Counted from the first letter of the stretch, positions 34,928 through 44,320 are shown. The stretch: 64,000 nt of DNA from Candidatus Physcocola equi (GCA_018064855.1 JAGHUM010000068.1:1-64000), one strand, 5' to 3'. Numbers and translations are program-made. Notes: generated by a model from the letters alone, not told the origin.

Positions 34928-36247
34928 TTAGAGCTTGAATCCAAGGGTAACGATGAAGTTGTTTACCCCAATTGTCTGTTTGATAGGGCTTTTTTCATAA
35001 TTGCCTTTGTCATCAACACTCTGCCATTCATAGAAGTCTTCTTTTTGGTTTTTGCGAACGTAAGCGAAGTCGGCATAGAATGGAGTTTTAGGGCTGTGGA
35101 AACCGAAACCACCTGTGAAATACATGCTTTCTTTAGGTACTGTGTAAGAGTAGAGAACGTTGTCGTATTGAACAGGGTTGTACATTCCGTCTTTTGTAGG
35201 AGAAGTTTCATAGGCGAAACCACCACGCACTGCCCAGCCTTTAGCAATCTGCACTTCAGCACCGGCTTTGATGGTGTGGGTAGCCTGGTAGTTTTTGTCT
35301 TCAAACTTTTCTGCGTCACGGAACTTGCCTTTGCTGTTTTTCTCAACAATGCAACTGTAGTCCTGGAATTTGTAGTCGATGCCGATAGCTGCACGTTTGC
35401 CTACAACGAAGCCGAGACCACCATTAACTTGGAGAGGTGTCTGAAGCTCATAATCTACGCCTTCATAACCTCCATATTCCATTTCTCCCCAATGATTGTA
35501 TTCGATTTCGTTATCATCATTTCTCATTGGATAGTAAGCGTCTTCAGTTACAGTAAGCCAAGTTGGGCTCTTGAAGCCGAGGCTGATGTTGACGAAGTCT
35601 GCAGGTTTGATGATGGTACCCAATGTGAAATTAGCACCAGAAGCGTTCATGTAGAAGTTGTTGTCTTCTTCGCTGTTGAAGTTGGTGTTCTGCTCATAGT
35701 CTATGTTCATGATGTTTACGCCAGCACCAAAGAAGAAGTGGTTGCTGATGTTGAGACCATAGGCGATGTTCCATTCGCCAGATCCACCTTTTTCTACGAA
35801 GTTGTTTTCGTATTCGTAGCCATCTCCGTAAGTCCCGTAGGTGTAGTCTTCACGGTGATAGTTGCCAAGACGGTTGTAAGCGAACGCCAAAGATGATGTC
35901 ACATATCCGTGTTCGCGGTTTTTGCCACCAAAGTTCCAGATTAATCCGAAGTTGTTGACGTTGCAGTGAACACCACCATCGTTGTCGCTGTTCACGTTGA
36001 GCGTGAATGTGATGTCACTTTTTCTATACACACCAAGACCTGCTGGGTTGTCGCGCATGGTGCTCGCATCGGCACCAAAGGCGTCCATGGCACCACCCAT
36101 GGCAGAGTAGCGTGCAGTTCCGTAAACAGGGTCTGTTTTAGACATTCTCAGACCGCGAAGAGAGAGCGTAAGCACGTCATCGTCTTGCGCGAATCCAGGG
36201 AAAAGGTTAGCGGCGAGCAATGCGCCGGCAATAAATATTTTTTTCAT
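34928..36247 (-). CDS. FadL/OmpP1-like outer-membrane protein (paralogue 2)
   Basis: The product has 439 residues. A signal peptide is cleaved near PGFA/QDD. GTARYSAMGGAMDAFGAD and DNPAGLG form the conserved N-terminal block, as in paralogue 1. About 14 amphipathic strands follow, and the end is VTLGFKL. Many Asn, Tyr and Glu residues are in loops. It lies 42 bp after the Ser-rich exported protein gene on the same strand, so the two are probably cotranscribed. The substrate is unknown; hydrophobic solute uptake is the family expectation. Codon choice is of the highly expressed type (many GGT, AAC and TTC in the coding strand). Confidence 0.85.
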   Translation of the reverse strand: MKKIFIAGALLAANLFPGFAQDDDVLTLSLRGLRMSKTDPVYGTARYSAMGGAMDAFGADASTMRDNPAGLGVYRKSDITFTLNVNSDNDGGVHCNVNNFGLIWNFGGKNREHGYVTSSLAFAYNRLGNYHREDYTYGTYGDGYEYENNFVEKGGSGEWNIAYGLNISNHFFFGAGVNIMNIDYEQNTNFNSEEDNNFYMNASGANFTLGTIIKPADFVNISLGFKSPTWLTVTEDAYYPMRNDDNEIEYNHWGEMEYGGYEGVDYELQTPLQVNGGLGFVVGKRAAIGIDYKFQDYSCIVEKNSKGKFRDAEKFEDKNYQATHTIKAGAEVQIAKGWAVRGGFAYETSPTKDGMYNPVQYDNVLYSYTVPKESMYFTGGFGFHSPKTPFYADFAYVRKNQKEDFYEWQSVDDKGNYEKSPIKQTIGVNNFIVTLGFKL

Positions 36248-36289
36248 AATTTTATTGTATTATCAAATTAATATAATGTTTTTTCAGGT

Positions 36290-37408
36290 TTATCGGCGTC
36301 CACCTCTGCCGCCTCCGTGGCTGCTTCCGCCTCTGCCAGAACTGCTGCTAGAACTGCTGCCAGAGTAACTGCTAGAACTGCCTCTTGAAGAACTTGAACT
36401 GTATCCGCGTGAGCTGCTTGAAGAAGAGCTTGAACTGCTTGACGAACTAGAACTGTAACTGCGAGTGCTGCTTGACGAAGAACTGCGGCTTGGTGCTGAG
36501 TAACCTCTTGAACTAGAGCTGCTGCTTGAACTGCCGCCTGAGTAACTGCGGGTTCCGCGGCTTGGAGTAGAATAACCTCTTGAACCAGAGCTGCTGCTTG
36601 AACTGCCGCCTGAGTAACTGCGAGTTCCGCGGCTTGGAGTAGAGTAGCCTCTTGAACCAGAAGTGTTGGTGCTGCTGTAACTGCGTGGGCCTCGGCTGCT
36701 GGTAGATGTGCTTGAACGAACGCCACGATAGTCACCACGAGGGCCTGTTGATCTTACACTGCCACGAGCACTTCTTGCCGGACGGTAAGAGTGGCCATTG
36801 TAGTATGGTGTGTAGTGTGCATGATGGTTGTGGCTGTAATAGTAAGGTGTTGTGAAGTGGTTGTGGTGGTAACCATAATAGCCATAATAACCATAGTCGT
36901 AATGATGGCCATAATAACCAAAGTGGTAGTGTCCATAGTGACAGTGGTGGAAATAATATGGATGAGTCCAATAAGCATGGTTCCACCCCCATCCCCAGAA
37001 TGGGTCGTAGAGCGCGTAGTTGCTGTAACCGTATCTCCAATCGTATCCCCAATATGGGTAGTATGATGAATATCCAAAGTAGATGTTCACTTTTGCATCG
37101 TCGTTATTTTCCTCTTCCTGTGTGTAGATAGGGAGGTCTGCATCGTGGAAACGGTTCAATCGACGAGAGTAAACGTAGTCGCTGTCGTCATAAGCAACGT
37201 ATGCGGCTGTGTCGTAGGCATGGCGGGAAATTCCTTCCTGTGCCATAAGGTATTCTTTCTCTTTAGCGATTCTTAAAGAGTCTTTCTTTTTTTCTTTCGC
37301 AATTTCTTCCTGTGTGTCTTTGTCACTCCAATACAACTCGTCTTGAGCGATTGCAGCGGTAGAGCAGAGTGCTGAGCAGAAAAACGCAAGTGTCAGTTTC
37401 ATGTTCAT
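36290..37408 (-). CDS. Exported His/Tyr-rich and Ser-rich low-complexity protein
   Basis: The product has 372 residues. An unusually good AGGAGG ribosome site lies 8 nt before the ATG at 37408; a second ATG is two codons later. The signal peptide ends near AIA/QDE. Residues 25-105 are charged. Residues about 110-205 are exceptionally rich in Tyr, His, Trp and Gly (YYGYYGYHHNHF). Residues 210-372 are Ser/Arg/Gly repeats with a 24-residue unit (SRGYSTPSRGTRSYSGG and a Ser run) and end in GRGGRR. No catalytic domain is visible. The composition recalls adhesive, mineral- or metal-binding coat proteins; the His-rich part could bind metal. Both ideas are inference. It probably shares a transcript with the FadL-like paralogue 2. 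Confidence 0.8.
   Translation of the reverse strand: MNMKLTLAFFCSALCSTAAIAQDELYWSDKDTQEEIAKEKKKDSLRIAKEKEYLMAQEGISRHAYDTAAYVAYDDSDYVYSRRLNRFHDADLPIYTQEEENNDDAKVNIYFGYSSYYPYWGYDWRYGYSNYALYDPFWGWGWNHAYWTHPYYFHHCHYGHYHFGYYGHHYDYGYYGYYGYHHNHFTTPYYYSHNHHAHYTPYYNGHSYRPARSARGSVRSTGPRGDYRGVRSSTSTSSRGPRSYSSTNTSGSRGYSTPSRGTRSYSGGSSSSSSGSRGYSTPSRGTRSYSGGSSSSSSSSRGYSAPSRSSSSSSTRSYSSSSSSSSSSSSSSSRGYSSSSSRGSSSSYSGSSSSSSSGRGGSSHGGGRGGRR
36504..36690 (-). repeat. 72-bp tandem repeat in the Ser-rich gene
   Basis: Units start at 36504, 36576 and 36648 (two full and one partial), each coding for 24 residues. They are nearly identical at the DNA level. Beyond the repeat, poly-Ser coding runs make the segment prone to slippage in frame. 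Confidence 0.85.
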
Positions 37409-37708
37409 ATACTGGTCCTCCTATTAGTTTCGTGTTGAATAATGTTTTGTCTTAATATGACTGTCACATGTATTAATACAAAGACTGTGCCAAACAATTG
37501 CTGGTTTGCTTTTTTTGTATGTAAACAATTCTTCGTGAACTTTCTTTGCCAATGCGCAGCAAAGTGCCGAAAAAGTGCTTATCTTTGTGAATAAAGAATT
37601 TACAAAGTGATATTCTACGCCATATTATTGGGCAAAGATAATCAACTTGGGCGAAATTTGCCTTTTTTTTGTTATAAAAAGTATTAAAATATAAATAAAT
37701 ACTGCAAA
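37409..37708. other. 300-bp divergent intergenic region
   Basis: It separates the minus-strand Ser-rich gene from prmA. It holds the AGGAGG ribosome site for the former (37416-37421), the prmA -7 box (37580-37587) and a TATCTTTG on the minus strand (37633-37640) that could be a far promoter for the Ser-rich gene. The rest is AT-rich with no recognised feature. Confidence 0.5.
37580..37587 (+). promoter_or_regulatory. Candidate -7 box of prmA
   Basis: TATCTTTG fits TAnnTTTG. The leader to the ATG at 37709 would be about 115 nt. The nearest TTTG is too far upstream to be a standard -33. Confidence 0.45.
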
Positions 37709-38566
37709 ATGACTTACACCTCATATCTCTTTCGTTTTTCTGATAATGTGAGAGCCTTTGCCGATGATGTCTTCCCTGAGTATTTGTCTGAGTTGCCTTT
37801 TGAAAGTTTCATGTCGGAAAACGACGGTTTGGTTGGGTATGTGGCTCAAGACGATTCAGGAATTGAGGATGGCGTGAAAAAAGCTATTGAGGCGTTTATC
37901 GCATCTTTCCCGCAATGCGACAGTATTACCTACGAGAAGGCAACAATCGCAGATCAAAACTGGAATGAAACTTGGGAGAAGGAATCGTTTAAGCCTATCT
38001 TGATCGGGGATGAGTGCGTCGTACACAGTCCTTTCCACACAGATGTCCCCCATGTGAAGTATGACATTTTGATTGACCCTCACCAGTCTTTTGGCTCCGG
38101 TGCTCACGAGACCACGTCTTTAATGATACGTCATTTGCTGAATGAGGACATGACAGGCAAGCGTGTTATGGATGTGGGGTGTGGCACTGCAATCCTTGGT
38201 ATATTAGCGTTGAAAAAAGGTGCGGAATCTTTGAGCGCTTTCGACATTGATGAATGGGCGTATGAAAATGCGAAGTTGAATTTCACACTTAATAATATAG
38301 TAGGTGCTGATCTCCGTTTGGGCGGCTTTGAGGTCATGCCGGAAGGTAGATTTGATGTGGTGTTGGCAAATATCACTAAAAACATCTTGCTTGAAGGATT
38401 CCCAATGTATGCTTCACGTCTCACAAATGGTGGAAAACTTTTTGTGAGTGGTTTTTTCCACAAAGATGTTGATGAGGTAACTGCTGTAGGTGCTAATCTC
38501 GGATTGAAGGTGTATAGCCACACCGAAGACGGAGACTGGAGTTCGCTCGCATTCATTAAAGATTAA
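37709..38566 (+). CDS. prmA: Ribosomal protein L11 methyltransferase
   Basis: The product has 285 residues. An N-terminal alpha/beta domain precedes NWNETWEKE, a typical PrmA signature. The SAM-binding motif I is MDVGCGTAILGI (about 155-165), preceded by the substrate-loop block GSGAHETTSL, and motif IV is DVVLANITKNIL. It trimethylates ribosomal protein L11. It is followed after 3 bp by the helicase gene and probably heads a short operon of three genes to 41481. Confidence 0.95.
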   Translation: MTYTSYLFRFSDNVRAFADDVFPEYLSELPFESFMSENDGLVGYVAQDDSGIEDGVKKAIEAFIASFPQCDSITYEKATIADQNWNETWEKESFKPILIGDECVVHSPFHTDVPHVKYDILIDPHQSFGSGAHETTSLMIRHLLNEDMTGKRVMDVGCGTAILGILALKKGAESLSAFDIDEWAYENAKLNFTLNNIVGADLRLGGFEVMPEGRFDVVLANITKNILLEGFPMYASRLTNGGKLFVSGFFHKDVDEVTAVGANLGLKVYSHTEDGDWSSLAFIKD

Positions 38567-38569
38567 TAA

Positions 38570-40759
38570 ATGGAATTGCAGGATATACAATTAGGGGAGG
38601 AAGCGCAACTGGTCTATCGACTGGTGGAGCGTACGCGGGCCAATGTTTTCCTTACTGGAAAGGCGGGCACTGGAAAAACTACGTTTCTAAAATACCTACG
38701 ACAGCACACGTCTAAACGTATGGTGGTGCTTGCGCCTACAGGAGTGGCTGCCATCAATGCGGAAGGAATGACTATCCATTCATTCTTTCAACTGCCTTTC
38801 GATCCATATATTCCTGGTTATACAAAAAAAGATAACGCGTTTCGGGTGCAAAAGAACAAACTCAATATGATCCGAAGTCTCGACTTGGTGGTGATTGATG
38901 AGATTAGTATGGTGCGCGCCGATTTGCTTGACTCGATAGACGACACGCTGCGTCGTGTCAGAAAAAACAACGAAGCCTTTGGCGGTGTGCAGTTGCTGCT
39001 GATTGGCGATTTACAACAACTCCCGCCTGTTGTTCAGCCTCAGGAAGAGGAACTGCTCTCTCAATACTATAGCACCCATTTCTTTTTTGGAAGTCTGGCA
39101 CTTCAGAGAGTTGGACTTTATCCTGTGGAACTGACGAAAGTGTATAGGCAAAGCGACAGCCATTTCGTAAATCTGCTGAATGCTGTGAGAGACAATAAAA
39201 TCAACTCTCAAGTGTTATCCGCTCTTAACGAACGGTATGTGAAAGACTTTGAACCTCCCAAAGACCGCCAATATGTTTGGCTGACCACTCATAACTTCAA
39301 AGCCAACAACATAAACGAGAAAAAAATGGATGCGTTGCCTGGCACGCAGTATCTTTACCAATGCCAGGTGAAAGACACATTCCCGGAATCTTTGTATCCA
39401 ACAGATGCCGTACTTCGGTTGAAGGTGGGAGCGCAGGTGATGTTTGTGAAAAACGATCCTGCCAAGCGTTTTTATAATGGCCGCATAGGTGTTGTTAAGG
39501 AACTCGACAAAGATGAGGTGGTTGTGGAGTTCCCCGACGGAGGAAATGTGAAAGTGGAGCCCATGCAGTGGGATAACGTGCAATATGTGTTAAATGAAAG
39601 CACAAAAGAAATAGAAGAAAAACAGCTTGGCAGTTTTGTGCAATATCCATTGCGACTGGCGTGGTCGGTCACCATTCATAAAAGTCAGGGACTTACATTT
39701 GATTATGTGATGCTTGATGCTGCCAATGCTTTTGCTGCGGGACAGGTGTATGTGGCGCTTAGCCGGTGCCGTAGTTTGGAAGGCCTTGTGCTCACAAAAC
39801 CGCTTTCTTTGTCTTCTATCTACGCCGACCCCGACATTTTGCGCTATAGTGAAAATAATCGGGCGAATGCCTTGCAGGAAACACAAATATCCGCAATGGA
39901 GCGAGAGTTTCTGCTGTCCAATCTTATGGAACTTTTCTCGTTTGATGGAATGGTGGATTCCCTATCAAGTCTGTCGAGGTTTTTTGAGGAACATCTTTCC
40001 TATGAGTCGCTTATATGCGACAAACTAACCTATTTGAAATCGGAGGCATGGAATGGTTTGCTGAGCATCCAACCCACATTTCATAGACAACTGCAAAATC
40101 TTTTTCAGTCAGGTCAGATGGAAATGCTGCAAGAACGTGTGAGAAAGGCGGTTGCTTATTATGATGGACGGTTGTCCGATTTCGTGACACTTGTTCCCCT
40201 GCTGAAAATAACCATATCCAACAAAGAAATAGCACAACGCTATTCCTCCATCGTGGAAACTTTCGTCAGACTGGTCCGTCTGAAGAGTGCCACTTTGAAG
40301 GCTGCGGAAAACGGATTTGAACTGACAGCTTATATGCGTGCAAGAAGTAAAGCCCTTGCAACGAGTGAAGAATCAGGGCCACAACCTCAATATTATCAAA
40401 AAAAACAAAAGGCGTCAGCCACTCCAAAGAAACCGACGGCCCAGATCTCTTTTGAGATGTATGGTGAGTTGAAAAGCGAAGAGAAAAATGGCGCGCAGGT
40501 TGTGAAGGAAATAGCAAAAAAACGAGGCTTGGTTGCAAGCACCATCTATTCCCATTTGGGAACGTATGTCTCAACAGGTCAACTGAAAACCGAAGAACTG
40601 GTGGATGGGGAAAAGATAAAACAGATCGAACGCTGCATCGATAAGGCTGGCGGTACCGTGAAATTGTCTGAAATAAGAGAAGAACTGGGAGAATCGGTTA
40701 CTTTTGAAGAAATAAGAATGGTCTTCGCCCAGCCAAAATACAAGAAAAAAGAACAATAA
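38570..40759 (+). CDS. PIF1/RecD-like DNA helicase with C-terminal winged-helix region
   Basis: The product has 729 residues. The N-terminal ATPase has Walker A GKAGTGKTTFLK (about 32), LAPTGVAAINA, Walker B VVIDEISMVRADLLD and IGDLQQLPPVV. The UvrD_C_2-like segment near 365-400 has TIHKSQGLTFD and YVALSRCRS, giving the superfamily 1B layout. Residues about 420-600 are helical and unassigned. The last 100 residues contain a helix-turn-helix-like block (VVKEIAKKRGLVASTIYSHL) found in this Bacteroidota helicase family. It probably works in replication or repair. It starts 3 nt after the prmA stop and stops 2 nt before the next start. Confidence 0.9.
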   Translation: MELQDIQLGEEAQLVYRLVERTRANVFLTGKAGTGKTTFLKYLRQHTSKRMVVLAPTGVAAINAEGMTIHSFFQLPFDPYIPGYTKKDNAFRVQKNKLNMIRSLDLVVIDEISMVRADLLDSIDDTLRRVRKNNEAFGGVQLLLIGDLQQLPPVVQPQEEELLSQYYSTHFFFGSLALQRVGLYPVELTKVYRQSDSHFVNLLNAVRDNKINSQVLSALNERYVKDFEPPKDRQYVWLTTHNFKANNINEKKMDALPGTQYLYQCQVKDTFPESLYPTDAVLRLKVGAQVMFVKNDPAKRFYNGRIGVVKELDKDEVVVEFPDGGNVKVEPMQWDNVQYVLNESTKEIEEKQLGSFVQYPLRLAWSVTIHKSQGLTFDYVMLDAANAFAAGQVYVALSRCRSLEGLVLTKPLSLSSIYADPDILRYSENNRANALQETQISAMEREFLLSNLMELFSFDGMVDSLSSLSRFFEEHLSYESLICDKLTYLKSEAWNGLLSIQPTFHRQLQNLFQSGQMEMLQERVRKAVAYYDGRLSDFVTLVPLLKITISNKEIAQRYSSIVETFVRLVRLKSATLKAAENGFELTAYMRARSKALATSEESGPQPQYYQKKQKASATPKKPTAQISFEMYGELKSEEKNGAQVVKEIAKKRGLVASTIYSHLGTYVSTGQLKTEELVDGEKIKQIERCIDKAGGTVKLSEIREELGESVTFEEIRMVFAQPKYKKKEQ

Positions 40760-40761
40760 AC

Positions 40762-41481
40762 ATGAACGAACTTTTTCAATATCTGTCATACTCGTTCCGG
40801 GCAAAACACCAGGGTGGTTTTGGCATACATTCTCCTTATGTGTTCCATTTGGTCAGTTACATTATAGAAGAGCATCTGCCCTATTACGCCTATTCATTGG
40901 TGGAAAAAATAAGAGAACGTATGGCCGATGGACCGGAAAAGAAAAAAACAAAGAAAGAACTGCCGGCCAAATATGCTCAATTGTTGTTCCGATTGGCGAA
41001 TAGTTACCAGCCAAGCCAAATTGTGCACATTGGGGCTGAAACTGGATTGACAGATCTCTATTTCTCACATGTTGACGGGAAAAAGAATGTGAGTGTGGTT
41101 TCTGCTCAAAAGGAAGAGGCAGAACGAATAATGACACTTTCAAAAAAATACGGAAAGTCAAATGTGACCGGATATTATGCGTCTGATTATGCAGTCGCCT
41201 ATGGAAAGCTGGTTGAACAGGTCAAAGGGAAACACCTCCTTTATTTGGAGGATGTATCTGCAGAACAACTGAGTGCTATAATAGACACCAACCTGAACGC
41301 GATGGAAGGCGGAAATGCTTTTGTCATCATTCGTCAACCACGCTCATCTTCTGAGAAAACTGCCTTGTGGGAAAAACTCAAACAAGATGAGCGGGTGAAA
41401 GTGACTATAGAACTCTTCAGACTTGGCTTGATAATCAGTAATCCAGATTTACAGAAAGAAAACTTCGTGCTAAAATTCTGA
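40762..41481 (+). CDS. Class I SAM-methyltransferase-like protein
   Basis: The product has 239 residues. It begins with a block typical of a Bacteroidota family (FRAKHQGGFGIHSPYVFHLV), then a Lys-rich segment, then a Rossmann-like part with VHIGAETGLTDLYFS in place of the glycine-rich SAM motif I. The family motif (E/D)xGxGxG is only loosely kept (GAETG), so catalytic activity is uncertain. No target is evident. It begins 2 nt after the helicase stop, so it is cotranscribed with prmA and the helicase. Confidence 0.7.
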   Translation: MNELFQYLSYSFRAKHQGGFGIHSPYVFHLVSYIIEEHLPYYAYSLVEKIRERMADGPEKKKTKKELPAKYAQLLFRLANSYQPSQIVHIGAETGLTDLYFSHVDGKKNVSVVSAQKEEAERIMTLSKKYGKSNVTGYYASDYAVAYGKLVEQVKGKHLLYLEDVSAEQLSAIIDTNLNAMEGGNAFVIIRQPRSSSEKTALWEKLKQDERVKVTIELFRLGLIISNPDLQKENFVLKF

Positions 41482-41499
41482 TTTTTTTTGGCAATTAAG

Positions 41500-41529
41500 T
41501 TGTAATTTCTAAAAAAAGATATATTTTTG
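41500..41529 (+). promoter_or_regulatory. Promoter of the DUF2795 gene
   Basis: TTG (41500-41502), a 19-nt spacer and TATTTTTG (41522-41529) match the Bacteroidetes consensus. The ATG at 41583 is about 50 nt downstream. Confidence 0.7.
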
Positions 41530-41582
41530 CACACCTTAAAAAGGGATAATTTTTTTGAAACAACACTAATAAATCTTTTATT

Positions 41583-41804
41583 ATGTATTGGACTCTCGAA
41601 CTTGCATCTAAGTTGGAAGATGCACCTTGGCCTGCAACTAAAGAAGAACTCATTGATTATGCAATGCGTTCTGGTACGCCTCAGGAAGTAATAGAAAACC
41701 TTCAGGAACTGGAAGATGAAGGCGATGTATATGAAACTATCGAGGATGTTTGGCCAGATTATCCAAGCAAGGATGATTTCTTGTTCAATGAGGACGAGTA
41801 TTAA
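41583..41804 (+). CDS. DUF2795 family small protein
   Basis: The product has 73 residues and is acidic. It has the family features APWPATKEELIDYAMRSG and VIENLQELED followed by a VWPDYPSKDDF tail. Members are found throughout Bacteroidota and have no established function; the fold is a short helical domain. Its own promoter lies just upstream, and codon choice is of the highly expressed type. Not obviously linked to the following T9SS operon, although on the same strand. Confidence 0.9.
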   Translation: MYWTLELASKLEDAPWPATKEELIDYAMRSGTPQEVIENLQELEDEGDVYETIEDVWPDYPSKDDFLFNEDEY

Positions 41805-41904
41805 AAAAATAAAAAATGCAGTAAATAAGTGCCATTTTTGACGCTTATTGTTGCTATTTTATATAAAAATTGGTAATATTGCTGATAAATTTGGTTGTAA
41901 ACTC

Positions 41905-42876
41905 ATGATGGGTATAAGAAAACTGCTCCTAAATCTTTGTGTTGCAGCACTTCCGGCTGCGGCGTGGGCGCAGTTTGATACTCAGAGAACGCAATACATG
42001 TTTAGCACTACCGCATATAATCCGGCGGCGATTGCTCAGGATGACATGTGTGATGTGCTTGGTGTTTACCGAATGCAATGGGCAGGTTTCTCCCGTGCAC
42101 CGAAAGAGTGGGTGGTATCGGCTGCTGCTCCATTGTCGATTGCGGACACCAAACATGGCTTAGGCGCGAGTTTCATGAGCGAGAGCATTGGCCTTTTTGA
42201 AAGTTCAACTTTCATCGTTCAATACGCCTTCCGATTCCCTTTGTGGAATGGAAACTTGGGGCTGGGCCTGAATTTAGGCGGTATAAGTCAAAATTTCGCC
42301 TCCCAGGATGCCGATTTCACCGGAAACAACAACTCGGCAGTAAGCGGGGACACTTATCACAGCGATTCAAGTGATCCAATGGTGCAGGGAAGTGAAAACG
42401 ACGACATGGCGTTCACAGCAGGATTCGGAGCTTATTATTCTGACGAAAGAATGCACATAGGCTTGTCTGTTCTCAATTTGAACAATCCAACCTTCGATCT
42501 TGGCGAAACCGAGTCAATAGAGACAGTAAGAGTCTTTTACCTGAATGGTGGTTATGACTTCGATTTGGCGGAGAAAGAAATCAAGATAAAGCCGTCTTTC
42601 CTTTGGGGAACGGATTTCTCAACGTCGCAGGTGAATCTCACTTGCCTCGGTGAGTATAAAAAGAAGTATGTTGCCGGTCTGGGTTACAGATTCGGTGATT
42701 CCTTCGACTTCATGGTAGGTGCAAACCTGCTGAATGGAGTGTACGTTGGGTATGCTTACGATCTTCCGGTCAGCGGCATGATTAAGTCGGGAGGAAGTCA
42801 TGAGTTGTGCCTCAAGTATTCGTTTAAATTGGAGTTCTCAAAAAAGAACAAATATAAGAGTGAACGTATTTTATAA
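41905..42876 (+). CDS. porP: PorP/SprF family protein of the T9SS core operon
   Basis: The product has 323 residues from the ATG at 41905 (a second ATG follows at 41908). The open frame reaches back to 41848, but the signal peptide (ALPAAAWA/QFD) fits the chosen start. The conserved N-terminal block is FSTTAYNPAAIAQDD, then YRMQWAGF, then beta-strands to a C-terminal FKLEFSKKNK tail. In Porphyromonas gingivalis, porP precedes porK-L-M-N, and that exact order is seen here with a 34-bp gap to gldK. It is an outer-membrane part of T9SS. A TAAATTTG at 41886-41893 lies too close to the ATG to be a sure promoter. Confidence 0.92.
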   Translation: MMGIRKLLLNLCVAALPAAAWAQFDTQRTQYMFSTTAYNPAAIAQDDMCDVLGVYRMQWAGFSRAPKEWVVSAAAPLSIADTKHGLGASFMSESIGLFESSTFIVQYAFRFPLWNGNLGLGLNLGGISQNFASQDADFTGNNNSAVSGDTYHSDSSDPMVQGSENDDMAFTAGFGAYYSDERMHIGLSVLNLNNPTFDLGETESIETVRVFYLNGGYDFDLAEKEIKIKPSFLWGTDFSTSQVNLTCLGEYKKKYVAGLGYRFGDSFDFMVGANLLNGVYVGYAYDLPVSGMIKSGGSHELCLKYSFKLEFSKKNKYKSERIL

Positions 42877-42910
42877 ACAATTAAAAAAGCAATTAAGTAA
42901 TATAAATATC

Positions 42911-44320
42911 ATGAAAAAACTTTTCATTTTTTCAGTAATCACAGCACTGCTCACAGGTTGCGGAAGCTCCAATAATGGTGAGTTGGTGGGTGTTTATTCA
43001 AAGTCGTGGAAAGAACCTACCCCTTATGGTATGCTTTTCGTAAAGCGTGGTTCATTCACGATGGGTCAGAATGACCAGGATGCAAACTGGGCTATGACCT
43101 CTCAGTCGAAGACCGTTTCTTTGGACGCGTTCTGGATGGACGAGACCGAAATCACCAACGGTGAGTACAAACAGTTCGTTCATTGGGTAAGAGACTCAAT
43201 CGCTCGTGAAAAACTCTCTTCAGTAGATGAATCATTCAAGATCACTCAAGACAAGAGAGGTAATGAACTTGAAAAACCAAGACTTGACTGGGGAAAGAAA
43301 ATTCCTTGGGAAAAGCCAACTGAAGACCAGAAGATCGCTATCGACTCTATGTTCTACATGGGTGAAGATGCGATGGATATCTTCCCGCAGCTCAATGGTA
43401 TGATCATGACTTATCAGTATTCTTGGGTTGACTATATTCAGGCTGCTAAGAAGGAAAATAAATTTGATCCGCTTCTCGGTTCTTACAACCGTAGCCTTAA
43501 AGGCCTCGGCATCAATAAGGACAGTGCTGATGTGATGATCAAGAAGGATACTTCTTACTATGATGCAGAAGGTCACGTTATCAACAAAACCGTTTATCGT
43601 GAACTTAAGCACCGTTCAGACTTCATCTCTCGTAAGCGTGTAAACATCTATCCAGATACTCTTTGCTGGATTCGTGACTTCACATACGCTTACAATGAGC
43701 CATACATGAAGATGTATTTCGCTCACCCAGGTTATGGCGAATATCCAGTTGTTGGTGTTTCTTGGGAACAGGCTCAGGCATTCTGCCACTGGCGTTCATA
43801 CCTCTTCAACTCTTATCAGGTTGCTCACAAGGCTGTTCGAGTTCAGGACTATCGTCTCCCAACCGAAGCAGAATGGGAATATGCAGCACGTGGTGGCAAG
43901 GATCTTTCAATGTATCCTTGGGGTGGTTACTACATCCGTACCGCAAAAGGTTGCTTCCTTGCTAACTTCAAGCCTCAGCGTGGTAACTATACCGACGACG
44001 GTTATTTGATTTCTGCTCGTGTGGCTTCGTTCCCACCAAATGACTACGGTTTGTATGACATGGCTGGTAACGTTGCAGAATGGACTTCATCTGCATATCA
44101 CGAATCTAACTATAGTTTCGTGCACGATATGAACCCTTCTTACGAATACAATGCTAAGTCAATGGATAAAGACGTGCTTCGTCGTAAGGTTATCCGTGGC
44201 GGATCTTGGAAGGATGTTGGTATCTTCTTGCAGTGCGGTGTTCGTTCTTACGAATATCAGAATGAAAACCGTTCATTCATCGGTTTCCGTTGTGTACGTA
44301 GCTACATCGGCGCTGAATAA
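42911..44320 (+). CDS. gldK: T9SS lipoprotein GldK/PorK
   Basis: The product has 469 residues from the ATG at 42911. The frame is open from 42800, but only this start gives the lipoprotein signal MKKLFIF...LLTGC with Cys18 lipidated. The body is an FGE-fold domain: GMLFVKRGSFTMGQ, DETEITNGEYKQFV, a long insert (about 95-260), then RLPTEAEWEYAARGG, YDMAGNVAEW and KVIRGGSWKD...IGFRCV. GldK/PorK forms, with GldN/PorN, a periplasmic ring under the outer membrane in T9SS. It is not an enzyme. Unlike the FGE-fold protein at 1277-1996, its C-terminus is conserved, not DGR-like. The coding sequence shows strong codon preference (CTT, CGT, GGT), which fits high expression. Confidence 0.96.
   Translation: MKKLFIFSVITALLTGCGSSNNGELVGVYSKSWKEPTPYGMLFVKRGSFTMGQNDQDANWAMTSQSKTVSLDAFWMDETEITNGEYKQFVHWVRDSIAREKLSSVDESFKITQDKRGNELEKPRLDWGKKIPWEKPTEDQKIAIDSMFYMGEDAMDIFPQLNGMIMTYQYSWVDYIQAAKKENKFDPLLGSYNRSLKGLGINKDSADVMIKKDTSYYDAEGHVINKTVYRELKHRSDFISRKRVNIYPDTLCWIRDFTYAYNEPYMKMYFAHPGYGEYPVVGVSWEQAQAFCHWRSYLFNSYQVAHKAVRVQDYRLPTEAEWEYAARGGKDLSMYPWGGYYIRTAKGCFLANFKPQRGNYTDDGYLISARVASFPPNDYGLYDMAGNVAEWTSSAYHESNYSFVHDMNPSYEYNAKSMDKDVLRRKVIRGGSWKDVGIFLQCGVRSYEYQNENRSFIGFRCVRSYIGAE

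Noticed and set aside
42911-44320. gldK as a second DGR target because of its FGE fold
   Set aside because: Its C-terminal segment (KVIRGGSWKD to IGFRCV) matches ordinary GldK/PorK and does not show AAY-derived variable codons.
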